Assembly: GCA_031082225.1 (NCBI GenBank)
Contig: JAVHLG010000019.1
Coordinates: 4,464 to 57,915, forward strand
Length of the DNA stretch: 53,452 nucleotides
Source: Desulfovibrionaceae bacterium
Lineage (GTDB): Bacteria; Desulfobacterota; Desulfovibrionia; Desulfovibrionales; Desulfovibrionaceae
Direction: 5' to 3'
The notes beneath the pieces were generated by a model, which saw nothing but the letters and a program-made list of their open reading frames with translations, was not told the DNA's origin and made no database searches. A program made the translations under genes and the position numbers. The first letter of the stretch is position 1, and each line of letters begins with the position of its first letter. Positions 8,049 to 16,015 of this stretch are shown here, one piece after another.

Positions 8049-9245
8049 CTATTCCAGAAGCAGAAGCGGCAGTTGCGGCTGCCAGACCACGATCTCGTAG
8101 GGGCCCATGTCATAGGCATTGCCCCAGGGGCGGGATATCCCCCGGATGTCCCGGTTCGGGGCGTTGGTCGCGGTACCGGCGTCGATGCAGGGCGAGCTCC
8201 CAGCCAGAAGCGGCATGCCGTCGGCGTTGAAGGCGAAGCGCGGATCCTGGTCGATGTTGCCGGTTCCGGCGAAGCCGCCCTGGACGTCGGAATGCGTCAC
8301 GCTCAGGACGGCGGCGGTGCTTTGCACGATCTGGTCGGTGCTGTTGTCCCAGACGATGAAGTTGCGCAGGGACGCGGTCGAGCCCTCAATGTAGAGGCCC
8401 GCGCCCGTGGAATTCAGGCAGATGTTGCCGACGAGGGCCGCGTTCGCCGCGTCCAGGGAGGCCGCGTCGTACAGGGAGATGCCGCCGCCGTGGCCATTGG
8501 CCACGTTGCCCATGATGATGGTGTTTTGGGCGGTGGCGGAGGAGTGGTAGACGTTTATGCCGCCGCCCCAGTTGATGGCGGTGTTCCCCTGGATGACGTT
8601 GTTTTGGAGCACGGCGTCGGTGGCGTAATGAAGAAAGATGCCGCCGCCGTCGAAGGCGGAGATGTTGGTGCGGATGGCGTTGCCGCGTACCACCGTGCCG
8701 ATGGTGCTGTTGAGGCAGATGCCGCCCCCGCCGCCGCCTTCCGTTCCGGTATAGGCGTTGCCGATGATGAGGTTTCCGGCGATGACTACGCCGGTCCCGT
8801 TGACGGCCAGGACGCCGCCGCCGCAGCCGTCCGCCCGGGAGCCGTTGGTGACGGTGAAGCCGTCCAGGGTGACGTTGTCGGTGCTGACCATCTGCACCGC
8901 GGTTCCGGCCTCGGCGGCGTCCAGGATGGTCTCGTTGGCCGCAGGATCTCGTTGCGCCCCCCCCGCGGCCGGATAGCCGCCCAGAAGGGTCACCTCGCTG
9001 ACCATCTCCACGCGCTCAACATACGTGCCTGCGGCGACGTGGATGGTGTCGGCCCCTGGGGTGACGGCGGCCTTGGCCATGGCCGCTCCCACCGTGGCCA
9101 GGGCTCGGCCGACGCCCCAGGCGTCCCCCGGGTTGGCGTCGTTGCCTGCGGTCGTCTGTACATAATAGGCGGCCGCCACGGCTTGGACGGGGGACGCAAG
9201 GAAAAACGAGATGAAAAACAAAGCGAGCATGTTGCGTGTGTTCAT
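8049..9245 (-). CDS. Secreted right-handed parallel beta-helix protein (DUF1565-type)
   Basis: A 398-residue exported protein. The signal peptide (about residues 1-28, ending PVQAVAA) is followed by a DUF1565-like opening: AYYVQTTAGNDANPG ... DTIHVAAGTYVERV. From about residue 110 to 330 there are repeated coils of the type N-x-I-x-GN ... GGGI-x-L, typical of pectate-lyase-like beta-helices. No catalytic residues can be assigned, so binding or structural roles are as likely as polysaccharide cleavage. The C-terminus reads QPQLPLLLLE, close to the tail of the NHL protein at 3413-4438, which suggests shared sorting. GAGGAGG lies 5 nt before the ATG at 9245; the longer frame to 9341 has no such site. 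Confidence 0.82.
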   Translation of the reverse strand: MNTRNMLALFFISFFLASPVQAVAAAYYVQTTAGNDANPGDAWGVGRALATVGAAMAKAAVTPGADTIHVAAGTYVERVEMVSEVTLLGGYPAAGGAQRDPAANETILDAAEAGTAVQMVSTDNVTLDGFTVTNGSRADGCGGGVLAVNGTGVVIAGNLIIGNAYTGTEGGGGGGICLNSTIGTVVRGNAIRTNISAFDGGGIFLHYATDAVLQNNVIQGNTAINWGGGINVYHSSATAQNTIIMGNVANGHGGGISLYDAASLDAANAALVGNICLNSTGAGLYIEGSTASLRNFIVWDNSTDQIVQSTAAVLSVTHSDVQGGFAGTGNIDQDPRFAFNADGMPLLAGSSPCIDAGTATNAPNRDIRGISRPWGNAYDMGPYEIVVWQPQLPLLLLE

Positions 9246-9457
9246 CGTCGCCTCCTCGTTTCCGGGCTGAGTTTTCGCTGCCAGGATCAGCCCGTGCACG
9301 CTGCTGGGATGGAAGAAACTTATCGTGCCCTTTACCTGCATCGTCCGCTTTCCACAACAAAAAAGGGCGAAAGCGCATCGTCTCCAGGTCTTTGTTCAAG
9401 GAATACGGGTGGGGCGGGCAGCGCTGCCGATGGGTATGAGGCTGCGAAGGGGCGGGA

Positions 9458-9483
9458 GCGGCCCGGACATGAGGCCGGGCCGC
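9458..9483 (-). terminator. Stem-loop downstream of ribB
   Basis: GCGGCCCGG and CCGGGCCGC form a perfect 9-bp stem with an 8-base loop, about 30 bases after the ribB stop. There is no clear T-run on the minus strand, so termination efficiency is uncertain. Confidence 0.4.
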
Positions 9484-9514
9484 GACGGAATATCGGTTTC
9501 CCGGTGAAGCGGCA

Positions 9515-10159
9515 TCAGGCCTCGCGCCGGGTGCGGTAGTGCGCCAGGTCTTCCACGGAGAGCAGTGGGAAGTCATGGCGTCTGGCGAAGGCCGTTATCT
9601 CGGGGAGCCGGGCCATGGAGCCGTCGCTGTTGGTCAGCTCGCACAGCACGCCGCAGGGCAGAAATCCCGCCAGACGGGCCAGATCCACGGTGGCCTCGGT
9701 GTGGCCCCGGCGTTCCAGAACCCCGCCGGGCCTGGCCCGCAGGGGGAAGACGTGTCCGGGACGCACCAGATCCGAGGGTCTGGCGTCGGCGGCGACGGCG
9801 GTTTGCACCGTGGTCAGGCGGTCGGCGGCGGATACGCCGGTGGTGACGCCGTGGGCGGCCTCAATGCTGACGGTGAAGGCCGTGCCGTTTCGGCAGGTGT
9901 TTTGGGCCACCATGGGCGGCAGTTCCAGGGCGTCGGCCTTGTCGTCCGTGAGGCAGAGGCAGACGATGCCGCTGCACTCCCTTATGAGCATGGCCATCTG
10001 TTGCCGGGTGAGGGTCTGGGCGGCGAAGATCAGGTCGCCCTCGTTTTCCCGGGACTCGTCGTCCACGACCAGTACGCCGCGCCCCTGCCGCAGGGCGGCC
10101 AGGGCGCGTTCGACGTTTTGCACCGGGGACGACTCGAAACACATGGGGGACTGATTCAT
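9515..10159 (-). CDS. ribB: 3,4-dihydroxy-2-butanone-4-phosphate synthase
   Basis: Converts ribulose 5-phosphate to 3,4-dihydroxy-2-butanone 4-phosphate and formate, the four-carbon unit of riboflavin. The 214-residue length matches single-domain RibB (E. coli 217); there is no fused GTP cyclohydrolase II domain. Recognisable motifs are [15 protein letters not shown] with the acidic magnesium-binding loop, [31 protein letters not shown] and [17 protein letters not shown] lies 5 nt before the ATG at 10159. An FMN riboswitch precedes it on the same strand, so expression should fall when FMN is plentiful. No other rib gene is in the window. The unusual position as a single gene fits regulation of the first step alone. 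Confidence 0.96.
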   Translation of the reverse strand: MNQSPMCFESSPVQNVERALAALRQGRGVLVVDDESRENEGDLIFAAQTLTRQQMAMLIRECSGIVCLCLTDDKADALELPPMVAQNTCRNGTAFTVSIEAAHGVTTGVSAADRLTTVQTAVAADARPSDLVRPGHVFPLRARPGGVLERRGHTEATVDLARLAGFLPCGVLCELTNSDGSMARLPEITAFARRHDFPLLSVEDLAHYRTRREA

Positions 10160-10331
10160 GGTAATGCTCCCTGCATCGTTTGGAGTACCAGAATCAGGGC
10201 GTAAGGATGGACAGACCCGTGCCGCGCGCCGACGCACCGTGTCCGGACGCGCCACAGCACGCCCGGCGCGGCCCGCGAGCCGGGCGCGACAGGATATGGC
10301 GCGCGGCGCACGGTCCGCGCGCGTGTCGTCT
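10160..10331 (-). promoter_or_regulatory. Structured leader between FMN riboswitch and ribB
   Basis: The expression platform. On the minus strand CGCCCGGC can pair with GCCGGGCG, and outside it GTGCGCCGCGCGC can pair with GCGCGCGGCAC, giving a large GC-rich structure. I see no T-run after these stems, so control of translation is as plausible as termination. Confidence 0.45.
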
Positions 10332-10472
10332 CCTCTTTCATCCGGACTGTCACCGTCGGCTCCGGCCTTGCACCGGATCTGCTGACCCCCCGGCCGGGGA
10401 CGGCCAGGGGCGCTCGCGGGCTCCCCGGTTGATCCGGGATACCGCCGGTGGGGAATTGCACCCCGCCCTGAG
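10332..10472 (-). promoter_or_regulatory. FMN riboswitch (RFN element)
   Basis: Read on the minus strand, the conserved RFN blocks appear in order: AGGGCGGGGTG, AATTCCCCACCGGCGGTA, AGCCCGCGAGCGCC, GGTCAGCAGATCCGGTG, GCCGGAGCCGACGGT and AGTCCGGATGAAAGA. These make the six-helix FMN-binding junction. The element sits in the 5' leader of ribB, the expected place, and is about 140 bases as usual. Confidence 0.96.
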
Positions 10473-10980
10473 GATGGGCTGGTGTAGCGCGGTCGCAACG
10501 GGAGCGCAAGGCGTCGGGATGGTGCGGGGCTGCGCCGGGCCTCTCATCATGCCCCCGCCGCCCCCCCCACAGGGTATGCCGCAGAGTCGCGAGAGGGATG
10601 GTCAAGCATTCCGGAGGGCGGACGCATCATCTGTATGCGCCAGGGGGTGTGGTGCAAATTTAATATGGCAACATATCAGCATATTGAGTGGATTGTGCAA
10701 GGCGGTCAGGTCCGCACGACGAGTTCAGGCTTGAAAATATTGCACATACATGGCAACCTTGCACATATCGCCTGTCACATGACACAGGGCGTGGGTGGCG
10801 GACTCAAGGGGCAGAGAACACCAAACCGGCCACGGCAAACAGGAGCCGCACCGTTTGAAAGCGCCATTCCCTCACCCCGGGCCCGCGCCAATGCGCCTCA
10901 AGGAATGCCGCAATGACCGGCAAGGCGACATCGCTCCCCCTGGAGTCGAACGCATCCCCGGCGTTTCCAGGGGGGGAGTC
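10473..10980. other. Intergenic region with AT-rich part and short direct repeats
   Basis: 508 bases between divergent genes. The left half is GC-rich and should hold the ribB promoter. Bases 10650-10790 are AT-rich and contain TTGCACATA twice (10740-10748, 10759-10767, period 19), ATGGCAAC twice (10665-10672, 10750-10757) and two inverse words GTGCAA (10652-10657, 10695-10700). This looks like a control region for the polysaccharide genes. No gene is supported; upstream in-frame codons of the glycosyltransferase show no domain. Confidence 0.45.
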
Positions 10981-12138
10981 ATGATTTCCCCGGCAGCCAA
11001 AACGATACTGAGCGTTATTGACGCCCTCAATATGGGCGGGGCACAGGAATTGCTCGTCCTGCTGGCCAGGAATTCGCCTCCCGGCGTCCGTTTTGTGGTG
11101 TGCGCCCTGCAGGACGATCAAACCATGGCCGACCGGCTCAGGCAGGCGGGCGCGGAGGTCCATGTGCTGGGCCGGAGACGGCCCTCCCTTCTCCAGTTTT
11201 TTCGTTTTGCGTCCTATATGGCGGGCGGACTTCGCGATCTTGCCCGGCTGTGCGCCAGCATTCGGCCCGATGTCATCCATTGCCACCTCTCGGACGCCGT
11301 GTTTCTGGGATTTGCGGCATCTTTTTTTCACAAAGGGAGCAGGGTGATGCTCACCAAGCACACGCCCGTGCTGTTCCCAAAGCGATCCATCCTTGATCCC
11401 CGCAATCTGTTGCGCAAGGCAGCCCTGTGGCTGATCTACCGCAATATCCGATATATTGCCGCCGTTTCGGAGGAGACCCGGAGAAATCTCCTGCAGGGGC
11501 TGGGCCTTTCCCGGGATCGTGTGGTCACCATTCCCAACGGCGTGGAGATTCCCGCATCTGCCCGGGGGAAATCCGAGGCCGCCCGGGAGGCCCTGGATCT
11601 GGCCCCGGACGAGACGGTCATACTGACTGTCGGACGCCTTGTGCCCGTCAAAGGCCAGACATACTTGGTCGAGGCCATGGCCAGGCTTGTGGACCGGTAT
11701 CCGACGCTGACCCTTTTGATCGCGGGCGAGGGGCCTTGCCGCAAAGAGCTTGAGAAGCGGATCGAGGAGCTGGGGTTGACCGGGAGGGTGCGGCTTCTGG
11801 GATATCGCAAAGAAGTGCTTCGGCTCTACGCCGCTGCGCAGGTGGTGGTTTTTCCCTCGCTCTCGGAGGGGACGTCCCTGGCGATCATTGAGGCCATGGC
11901 GGCGGGACGGCCCATCGTGGCCACATCGGTGGGCGGCAATCTCGATCTGCTGCAGCACCAGAGCACGGCATTGCTCGTGCAGCCCGAGGATGCGGCGTCC
12001 CTGGCCGAGGCAGTGGCGCAATGCATGGAGGATCCGGCATTGGCGACCCGGCTTGGCGCGGCCGCGCGGCGCAAGGCCCTGGCCGAGCATGGCATCGAAC
12101 GGACAGTGGCGGCCTATGCGGCGCTCTGGTCGAACTAA
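10981..12138 (+). CDS. Glycosyltransferase family 4 (GT-B fold)
   Basis: Cytoplasmic sugar transferase, 385 residues, first gene of an overlapping polysaccharide trio. The N-terminal half begins ILSVIDALNMGGAQELL, the acceptor-side loop typical of GT4 enzymes. The C-terminal half has VGRLVPVKGQ, LLIAGEGPCRKEL and the nucleotide-sugar motif SEGTSLAIIEAMAAGRP (EX7E). These enzymes are retaining transferases; donor and acceptor are unknown. The ATG at 10981 is preceded by a G-rich GGGGGAG very close by; the frame is open to 10795 but without family similarity. It overlaps the deacetylase gene by 23 nt. Confidence 0.9.
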   Translation: MISPAAKTILSVIDALNMGGAQELLVLLARNSPPGVRFVVCALQDDQTMADRLRQAGAEVHVLGRRRPSLLQFFRFASYMAGGLRDLARLCASIRPDVIHCHLSDAVFLGFAASFFHKGSRVMLTKHTPVLFPKRSILDPRNLLRKAALWLIYRNIRYIAAVSEETRRNLLQGLGLSRDRVVTIPNGVEIPASARGKSEAAREALDLAPDETVILTVGRLVPVKGQTYLVEAMARLVDRYPTLTLLIAGEGPCRKELEKRIEELGLTGRVRLLGYRKEVLRLYAAAQVVVFPSLSEGTSLAIIEAMAAGRPIVATSVGGNLDLLQHQSTALLVQPEDAASLAEAVAQCMEDPALATRLGAAARRKALAEHGIERTVAAYAALWSN

Positions 12139-12973
12139 CCCCCTGCGCGCCCGTCTGGCGGGCAGCGTGAAGACGCTGCTCGGGAAGCTGGTCTTTGGGC
12201 TGGGTCTTTCCCGATGGCTTTTGTCCGACCGGGCTGTGGTCGTCGCCTTTCACCGGGTTTTGGCGCACGCCGCAAACGACGCCATGACCATGCCCGGGTC
12301 CGCCTTCCGGGAATGGTGCCGGTTTTTCGCCAGGCATTTCCGGGTGGTTCCCCTGGAGACGGTGGTGGCCAAGCTTGAGCGCAAAGAGCCCTTGGACAGG
12401 GAGTTGGCCATCACCTTCGATGACGGGTATCTTGATTTCCAGACCCAGGCCGTACCGATCCTTTCATCCCTTGATCTGACGGGAACGGTCTTTGCGGTTT
12501 CCGACTTTGTGGGCGCCGACGCCACGCCCTGGTGGGACGAGGCGGAGCGTCATCCCTTCATGGGCTGGCAGGAACTTCGCGATGTGGCCGCGCGGGGCTT
12601 CACCGTGGGATCCCATGGCAAGACCCATCGCGGGATGGACCAGCTTGATCCCGACGAGGCCCGGGACGAACTGGCATCCTCCAAGGCAGCCCTTGAAGCG
12701 GGCCTGGGACGTCCGGTGGCGTTTTACGCCTATCCCTACGGGGATCCAGGGCGCATGCCCGAGGTGTACCGTGACCTGGTCAGGCAGTGCGGATATCGGG
12801 CCTGCCTGGGGTATGGCGGCCTGATCGAGGCCGGGACCAGCCCGTTTCATATCGGCCGCATCTGCGTGAACGACTGGTTCGCCTCCCCGGCGCAGTTCGG
12901 GGGCTATCTTGTCGTCCTTGCGCTGCGGCGGATCGTGTCCGGATTTCTCAGAGGCCGTCATGCAACGTCCTGA
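12116..12973 (+). CDS. Polysaccharide deacetylase (NodB homology domain)
   Basis: Predicted metal-dependent N-deacetylase for a glycan or lipid-linked sugar. It has NodB motif 1 ITFDDGYLDF and motif 2 SHGKTHRGM (the SHxxxH metal site), then FYAYPYGDPG (motif 3). Length is 285 residues. The start is uncertain: an ATG at 12116 inside the glycosyltransferase gene gives MRRSGRTN; a GTG at 12167 would give VKTLLGKLVFGLG. Overlaps with both neighbours indicate translational coupling. A hydrophobic N-terminal stretch (about 23-36) could be a membrane anchor rather than a cleaved signal. The enzyme may act on the product of the glycosyltransferase. Confidence 0.85.
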   Translation: MRRSGRTNPLRARLAGSVKTLLGKLVFGLGLSRWLLSDRAVVVAFHRVLAHAANDAMTMPGSAFREWCRFFARHFRVVPLETVVAKLERKEPLDRELAITFDDGYLDFQTQAVPILSSLDLTGTVFAVSDFVGADATPWWDEAERHPFMGWQELRDVAARGFTVGSHGKTHRGMDQLDPDEARDELASSKAALEAGLGRPVAFYAYPYGDPGRMPEVYRDLVRQCGYRACLGYGGLIEAGTSPFHIGRICVNDWFASPAQFGGYLVVLALRRIVSGFLRGRHATS

Positions 12974-13991
12974 AGTGCTGCAAAACATCCTGGGGCCTCG
13001 CCGCGAACGCTGGCTGGTCACCGGAGCGGCCGGATTCATCGGCTCGCACCTGGCGGGCGCTTTGCTGGCGCTTGGCCAGACCGTGCGCGGCCTGGACAAC
13101 CTGTCCACCGGGACGCTGGCCAACCTGGAGGCCGTGCGCCTCCAGGCGGCGCAGGACGGCGTTGGGCGTTTCGACTTTATCAAGGGCGATATTCGCGATC
13201 CGGGCGTTTGCCGCGACGCGATGTCCGGGATCTCGGTAGTGCTGCACCAGGCCGCCCTGCCGAGCGTGCCCGTGTCCCTGAAGGCGCCTCTGGAATGCCA
13301 TGCCGCCAATGTCACGGGGTTTTGCAACATCCTTGAGGCGGCCCGGCTGGCGGGGGTGCGGCGCATTGTCCATGCCTCGTCGAGCGCGGTCTATGGCGAC
13401 GCCGCCTCTCTGCCCAAGGTCGAAACCATGCCCGTTGCGCCGCGTTCCCCCTATGGGCTCGCCAAGAGCGTCAATGAGCAATACGCCTCCCTGTACAGGG
13501 AATGCTTCGGCCTGGAGACGGTGAGTCTGCGCTATTTCAACATCTACGGGCCCCGGCAGAATCCGGCTGGGGATTACGCCGCCGTGATCCCGCTGTGGTT
13601 TGCCGCCCTGGTCCGTGGCCAATCCCCGGTCATCTATGGGGATGGCGGGTCCAGCCGGGATTTTTGCCATGTGGACGACGTGGTTGCGGCCAACGTCCTG
13701 GCTGGGCTTGCTGCACATGCCAGCGGCGTCTACAACATCGGCTCCGGCAAGGCGACAACGCTTGTGGAACTCTTTGCCGCCGTCCGTCAGGCCGCTGCCT
13801 CCGTCTCCCCGGCCTTGGAAACCGTGACGCCGCGCCATCAGCCATCGCGCGCAGGCGACATCCGGCATTCCCTGGCCGATATCACCCGAGCCCGCCAGGA
13901 ACTCGGTTTCGTGCCGACCATTGCGTTGCAGCAGGGGTTGCTTGCCATGGCCGACGCCCTGGGCATCCGCCAAGACCGACCCCGGGCCTGA
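12960..13991 (+). CDS. NAD-dependent UDP-sugar 4-epimerase (extended SDR)
   Basis: Interconverts UDP-hexoses, most likely UDP-GlcNAc/GalNAc or the uronic acids. The NAD-binding motif is VTGAAGFIGSHLAGALL (GxxGxxG). The catalytic site is SSSAVYGD followed by SPYGLAKS (YxxxK). The motif RYFNIYGPRQNPAGDYAAVIP is typical of WbpP/TviC-like epimerases and of GalE-like proteins. Length is 343 residues, normal. GAGG lies 5 nt before the ATG at 12960, which overlaps the deacetylase by 14 nt. Together with the two upstream genes it would supply and modify a sugar for a surface polymer or glycan; that link is inferred from gene order. Confidence 0.9.
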   Translation: MQRPEVLQNILGPRRERWLVTGAAGFIGSHLAGALLALGQTVRGLDNLSTGTLANLEAVRLQAAQDGVGRFDFIKGDIRDPGVCRDAMSGISVVLHQAALPSVPVSLKAPLECHAANVTGFCNILEAARLAGVRRIVHASSSAVYGDAASLPKVETMPVAPRSPYGLAKSVNEQYASLYRECFGLETVSLRYFNIYGPRQNPAGDYAAVIPLWFAALVRGQSPVIYGDGGSSRDFCHVDDVVAANVLAGLAAHASGVYNIGSGKATTLVELFAAVRQAAASVSPALETVTPRHQPSRAGDIRHSLADITRARQELGFVPTIALQQGLLAMADALGIRQDRPRA

Positions 13992-14024
13992 AAAAGGGTC
14001 GCGTCGCGGCGACGACAACGACCC
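13991..14024 (-). terminator. Rho-independent terminator for the leftward GNAT transcript
   Basis: On the minus strand GGGTCG pairs with CGACCC, with an inner GTCG/CGAC pair, followed at once by TTTTT. It lies about 200 bases after the GNAT stop, and its A/T tract abuts the epimerase stop codon, so it also separates the convergent units. Confidence 0.7.
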
Positions 14025-14219
14025 TGTGGCGTGGCGATGGTGCGCACTGGAGGAGTAACAGGCGTGACTTTTTACACGTGCTGCGGTGTGAGGGGGCGGC
14101 GGCGTGAACCCACGGCCCCGGAGCCCGCAAGGGGCAGGGCCCCATCTCTCCGCTTCAGCATTTCCCCGGCCCTTTCGACCTCGCCCCGTCTGACGCGGAC
14201 AGACAGCCATCTCTCCGGT

Positions 14220-14708
14220 TCAGCGTTTCTCCGGGAAAGACCGCAACACCAGGGTAAGCCGCAGCATGTCCGTGAGTTGGACGCCGTCCTCAAAGATGGG
14301 TTCCGGATAGTTCAAAAGAAAAAAATCCGTGTCGATCCCCGTAACCCGGAATCCCTGGCGCTGATAAAACGCCAGTTGATAGCCGAAGGTTCCTGTCCCA
14401 ACCTCAAGACGGCAGGCCCCTTCCTCTCTGAACACGGAAATGACGTGACAAAGAAGCGTGGTCCCGAGTCCTCTCCTGTGCCGGGAAGGCTCCACGACGA
14501 TGTTCATGATTTCATACGCCGCATCCGAAAGAGGCATGACCACGCATACAGCCACAGGCGACGCCCCGGAATATGCCGCGAAGCAGCGTGAGCGCGGCAG
14601 ATATGCCGCAACCTTGGCCTCGGACGGGTCCGCCAGGAGCAACAGTTCCAGCGGAGCGTCCGCCGGGGATATCTCCGCGATGCGAGGCGAAAGGTCACTG
14701 CTTTTCAT
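14220..14708 (-). CDS. GNAT-family N-acetyltransferase
   Basis: A 162-residue protein that would transfer an acetyl group from acetyl-CoA. The acetyl-CoA loop is visible as EPSRHRRGLGTTLL (motif A, RxxGLG) after the strand YEIMNIVV, and motif B as YQRQGFRVTGID. The substrate is not predictable. It starts 27 bases downstream of the stop of the LOG-type gene on the same strand and probably shares its transcript. The product seems full length for a single GNAT domain. Confidence 0.87.
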   Translation of the reverse strand: MKSSDLSPRIAEISPADAPLELLLLADPSEAKVAAYLPRSRCFAAYSGASPVAVCVVMPLSDAAYEIMNIVVEPSRHRRGLGTTLLCHVISVFREEGACRLEVGTGTFGYQLAFYQRQGFRVTGIDTDFFLLNYPEPIFEDGVQLTDMLRLTLVLRSFPEKR

Positions 14709-14735
14709 GCGGCATCCATTGCGTTGCGTATGAAG

Positions 14736-15317
14736 TCAACTCTTGTCCCGATCGATCCACTTGGGCGCCGCGACCGGCCGGTAGGCCCGCATGGCGGCAA
14801 GTAACGCCTCGGACGTGGGCGCGGCCAGCACGATGTCCGCATGGGCGTCGCGCACGAAGCGGTTCTCCACCATGGTCCGCACCAAGGCTAAAAGAGGATC
14901 GTAGAATCCGCCCACGTTGAGCAGGCCGCAGGGCTTGGCGTGCAGCCCGAGCTGGGCCCAGGTCACGATCTCGCAGAACTCCTCCAGCGTCCCCATGCCG
15001 CCGGGCAGGGCGACGAACCCGTCGGACAGCTCGGCCATGAGCGCCTTGCGTTCATGCATGGACGGCACCACATGCAATTCGGTCAAACCCGTATGCGCCA
15101 GCTCCTTTTTCTTCAGAAAATCGGGCAGAACCCCCACCACCTTGCCGCCTGCCGCCAGGCAGGCGTTGGCCGTGGCCCCCATGAGCCCGACGGACGCCCC
15201 GCCGTAGACCACCGTCAGTCCCTGCCGGGCCAGAAACGCCCCCAGGGACTTGGCGGTTTCCAGGAACACAGGGTCGCCGCCGGGATTGGACCCGCAAAAC
15301 ACGCAGACGCTTTTCAT
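14736..15317 (-). CDS. LOG-family nucleoside 5'-monophosphate phosphoribohydrolase (TIGR00730-type)
   Basis: A 193-residue Rossmann protein of the LOG ("lysine decarboxylase-like") family, which removes the base from nucleoside monophosphates, including cytokinin ribotides. The signature is LPGGMGTLEEF (PGGxGTxxE), with the N-terminal VCVFCGSNPGGDP and VVYGGASVGLMG. Older annotations call these lysine decarboxylases, which is wrong. GGAG lies 8 nt before the ATG. Gene context (GNAT downstream, terminator upstream) gives no pathway. A role in nucleotide salvage is most likely in a bacterium. Confidence 0.92.
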   Translation of the reverse strand: MKSVCVFCGSNPGGDPVFLETAKSLGAFLARQGLTVVYGGASVGLMGATANACLAAGGKVVGVLPDFLKKKELAHTGLTELHVVPSMHERKALMAELSDGFVALPGGMGTLEEFCEIVTWAQLGLHAKPCGLLNVGGFYDPLLALVRTMVENRFVRDAHADIVLAAPTSEALLAAMRAYRPVAAPKWIDRDKS

Positions 15318-15328
15318 GCACAGGCTCC

Positions 15329-15362
15329 AAAAAGGGCGGGGAGCCGTGCTGGACGGCTCCCC
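15329..15362 (-). terminator. Rho-independent terminator
   Basis: On the minus strand GGGGAGCCGT and ACGGCTCCCC form a perfect 10-bp stem with a 5-base loop, followed by GCCC and then TTTTT. It ends the transcript of the gene at 15396-15881 just before the LOG-type gene, which must then have its own promoter. Confidence 0.75.
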
Positions 15363-15395
15363 GGTTGGTCGTCAGGGGTGAATCGGGCGCGTGGG

Positions 15396-15881
15396 TTATT
15401 CGACGCCTTCGAGCAGGGGCCGGTGCTGGCTTAGGTCGAAAAAGCCGCGCACGGCAAAGGGCAGGGGAAAATTGGGCACCTTGTCGAAGTTGACGAAGCC
15501 CGAGTCTTTGCCCTCGGTGAGTTCCGACAGGGCCACCAAACCCAGGGGGATGGGGAAGTTGAGGGAACAGGAGCGGATGGCCGCCAGGCGGTCCTGGTAG
15601 CGGTCCTTGAGGTAGGTGATGAGCTGGTCGCGCTCCTGCTCGGTGAAGGCCTCCAAAACCACCCGCCGACAGCTCTCCAGGCTGACCTCCAGGTCCGGCA
15701 CCAGCAGATCGCCCATGAGCGCGTTCCAGTCGTACTGCGCCTCCTCGGCCTTGTTCCATTCGGGCCGGAAGAGGTGGACCTCCACGTCCTTGCGGCCCTT
15801 GAAGCTTTTGATGACGATGGACAGGGTATAGGCCCGGGCAACGGGCAGCCTGTTGTCCGCCGGGACGATGTCGATTTCCAT
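15396..15881 (-). CDS. Conserved-looking protein of unknown function, 161 aa
   Basis: I do not recognise this family. The protein is soluble, with no signal peptide or membrane segment. It opens MEIDIVPADNRLPVARAYTL, then a beta-rich part with basic IKSFKGRKDVEVHLFRPEW, an acidic central helix-rich part (EAFTEQERDQLITYLKDRY), and a Pro/Phe-rich end (FDKVPNFPLPFAVRGFFDL). Codon use is like that of its neighbours, and GGGAGAG lies 6 nt before the ATG, so it is a real gene. It is transcribed away from uvrB and closed by its own terminator. Confidence 0.7.
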   Translation of the reverse strand: MEIDIVPADNRLPVARAYTLSIVIKSFKGRKDVEVHLFRPEWNKAEEAQYDWNALMGDLLVPDLEVSLESCRRVVLEAFTEQERDQLITYLKDRYQDRLAAIRSCSLNFPIPLGLVALSELTEGKDSGFVNFDKVPNFPLPFAVRGFFDLSQHRPLLEGVE

Positions 15882-15993
15882 GGATGCTCTCCCGTGTGCC
15901 GCTGACGGCGAATATGGTCTGGGATTTCCCCGTTGTGTCCGACACGGCTTGGCCGTACATTCACAGGCGCGGCCACGCGGCCGCCCTAACCTC

Positions 15994-16010
15994 GTAAAAC
16001 CGGATTTTAC
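15994..16010. promoter_or_regulatory. Inverted repeat directly before uvrB
   Basis: GTAAAA-CCGGA-TTTTAC, 6-bp arms with a 5-base centre, ends 5 bases before the uvrB ATG and occupies the place where a Shine-Dalgarno would be. It may be an operator or an RNA hairpin. It does not match CTGT-N8-ACAG LexA boxes. Confidence 0.4.
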
Positions 16011-16015
16011 CCGAC

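Noticed and set aside
10156-10605. Minus-strand open frame in the ribB leader and riboswitch
   Set aside because: It overlaps the RFN element; no domain and no ribosome site. The longer ribB frame up to 10498 was also rejected as a start for the same reason.
10750-10765. Possible sigma-54 site (TGGCAACCTTGCA)
   Set aside because: GG and GC are only 7 bases apart; sigma-54 needs 10.
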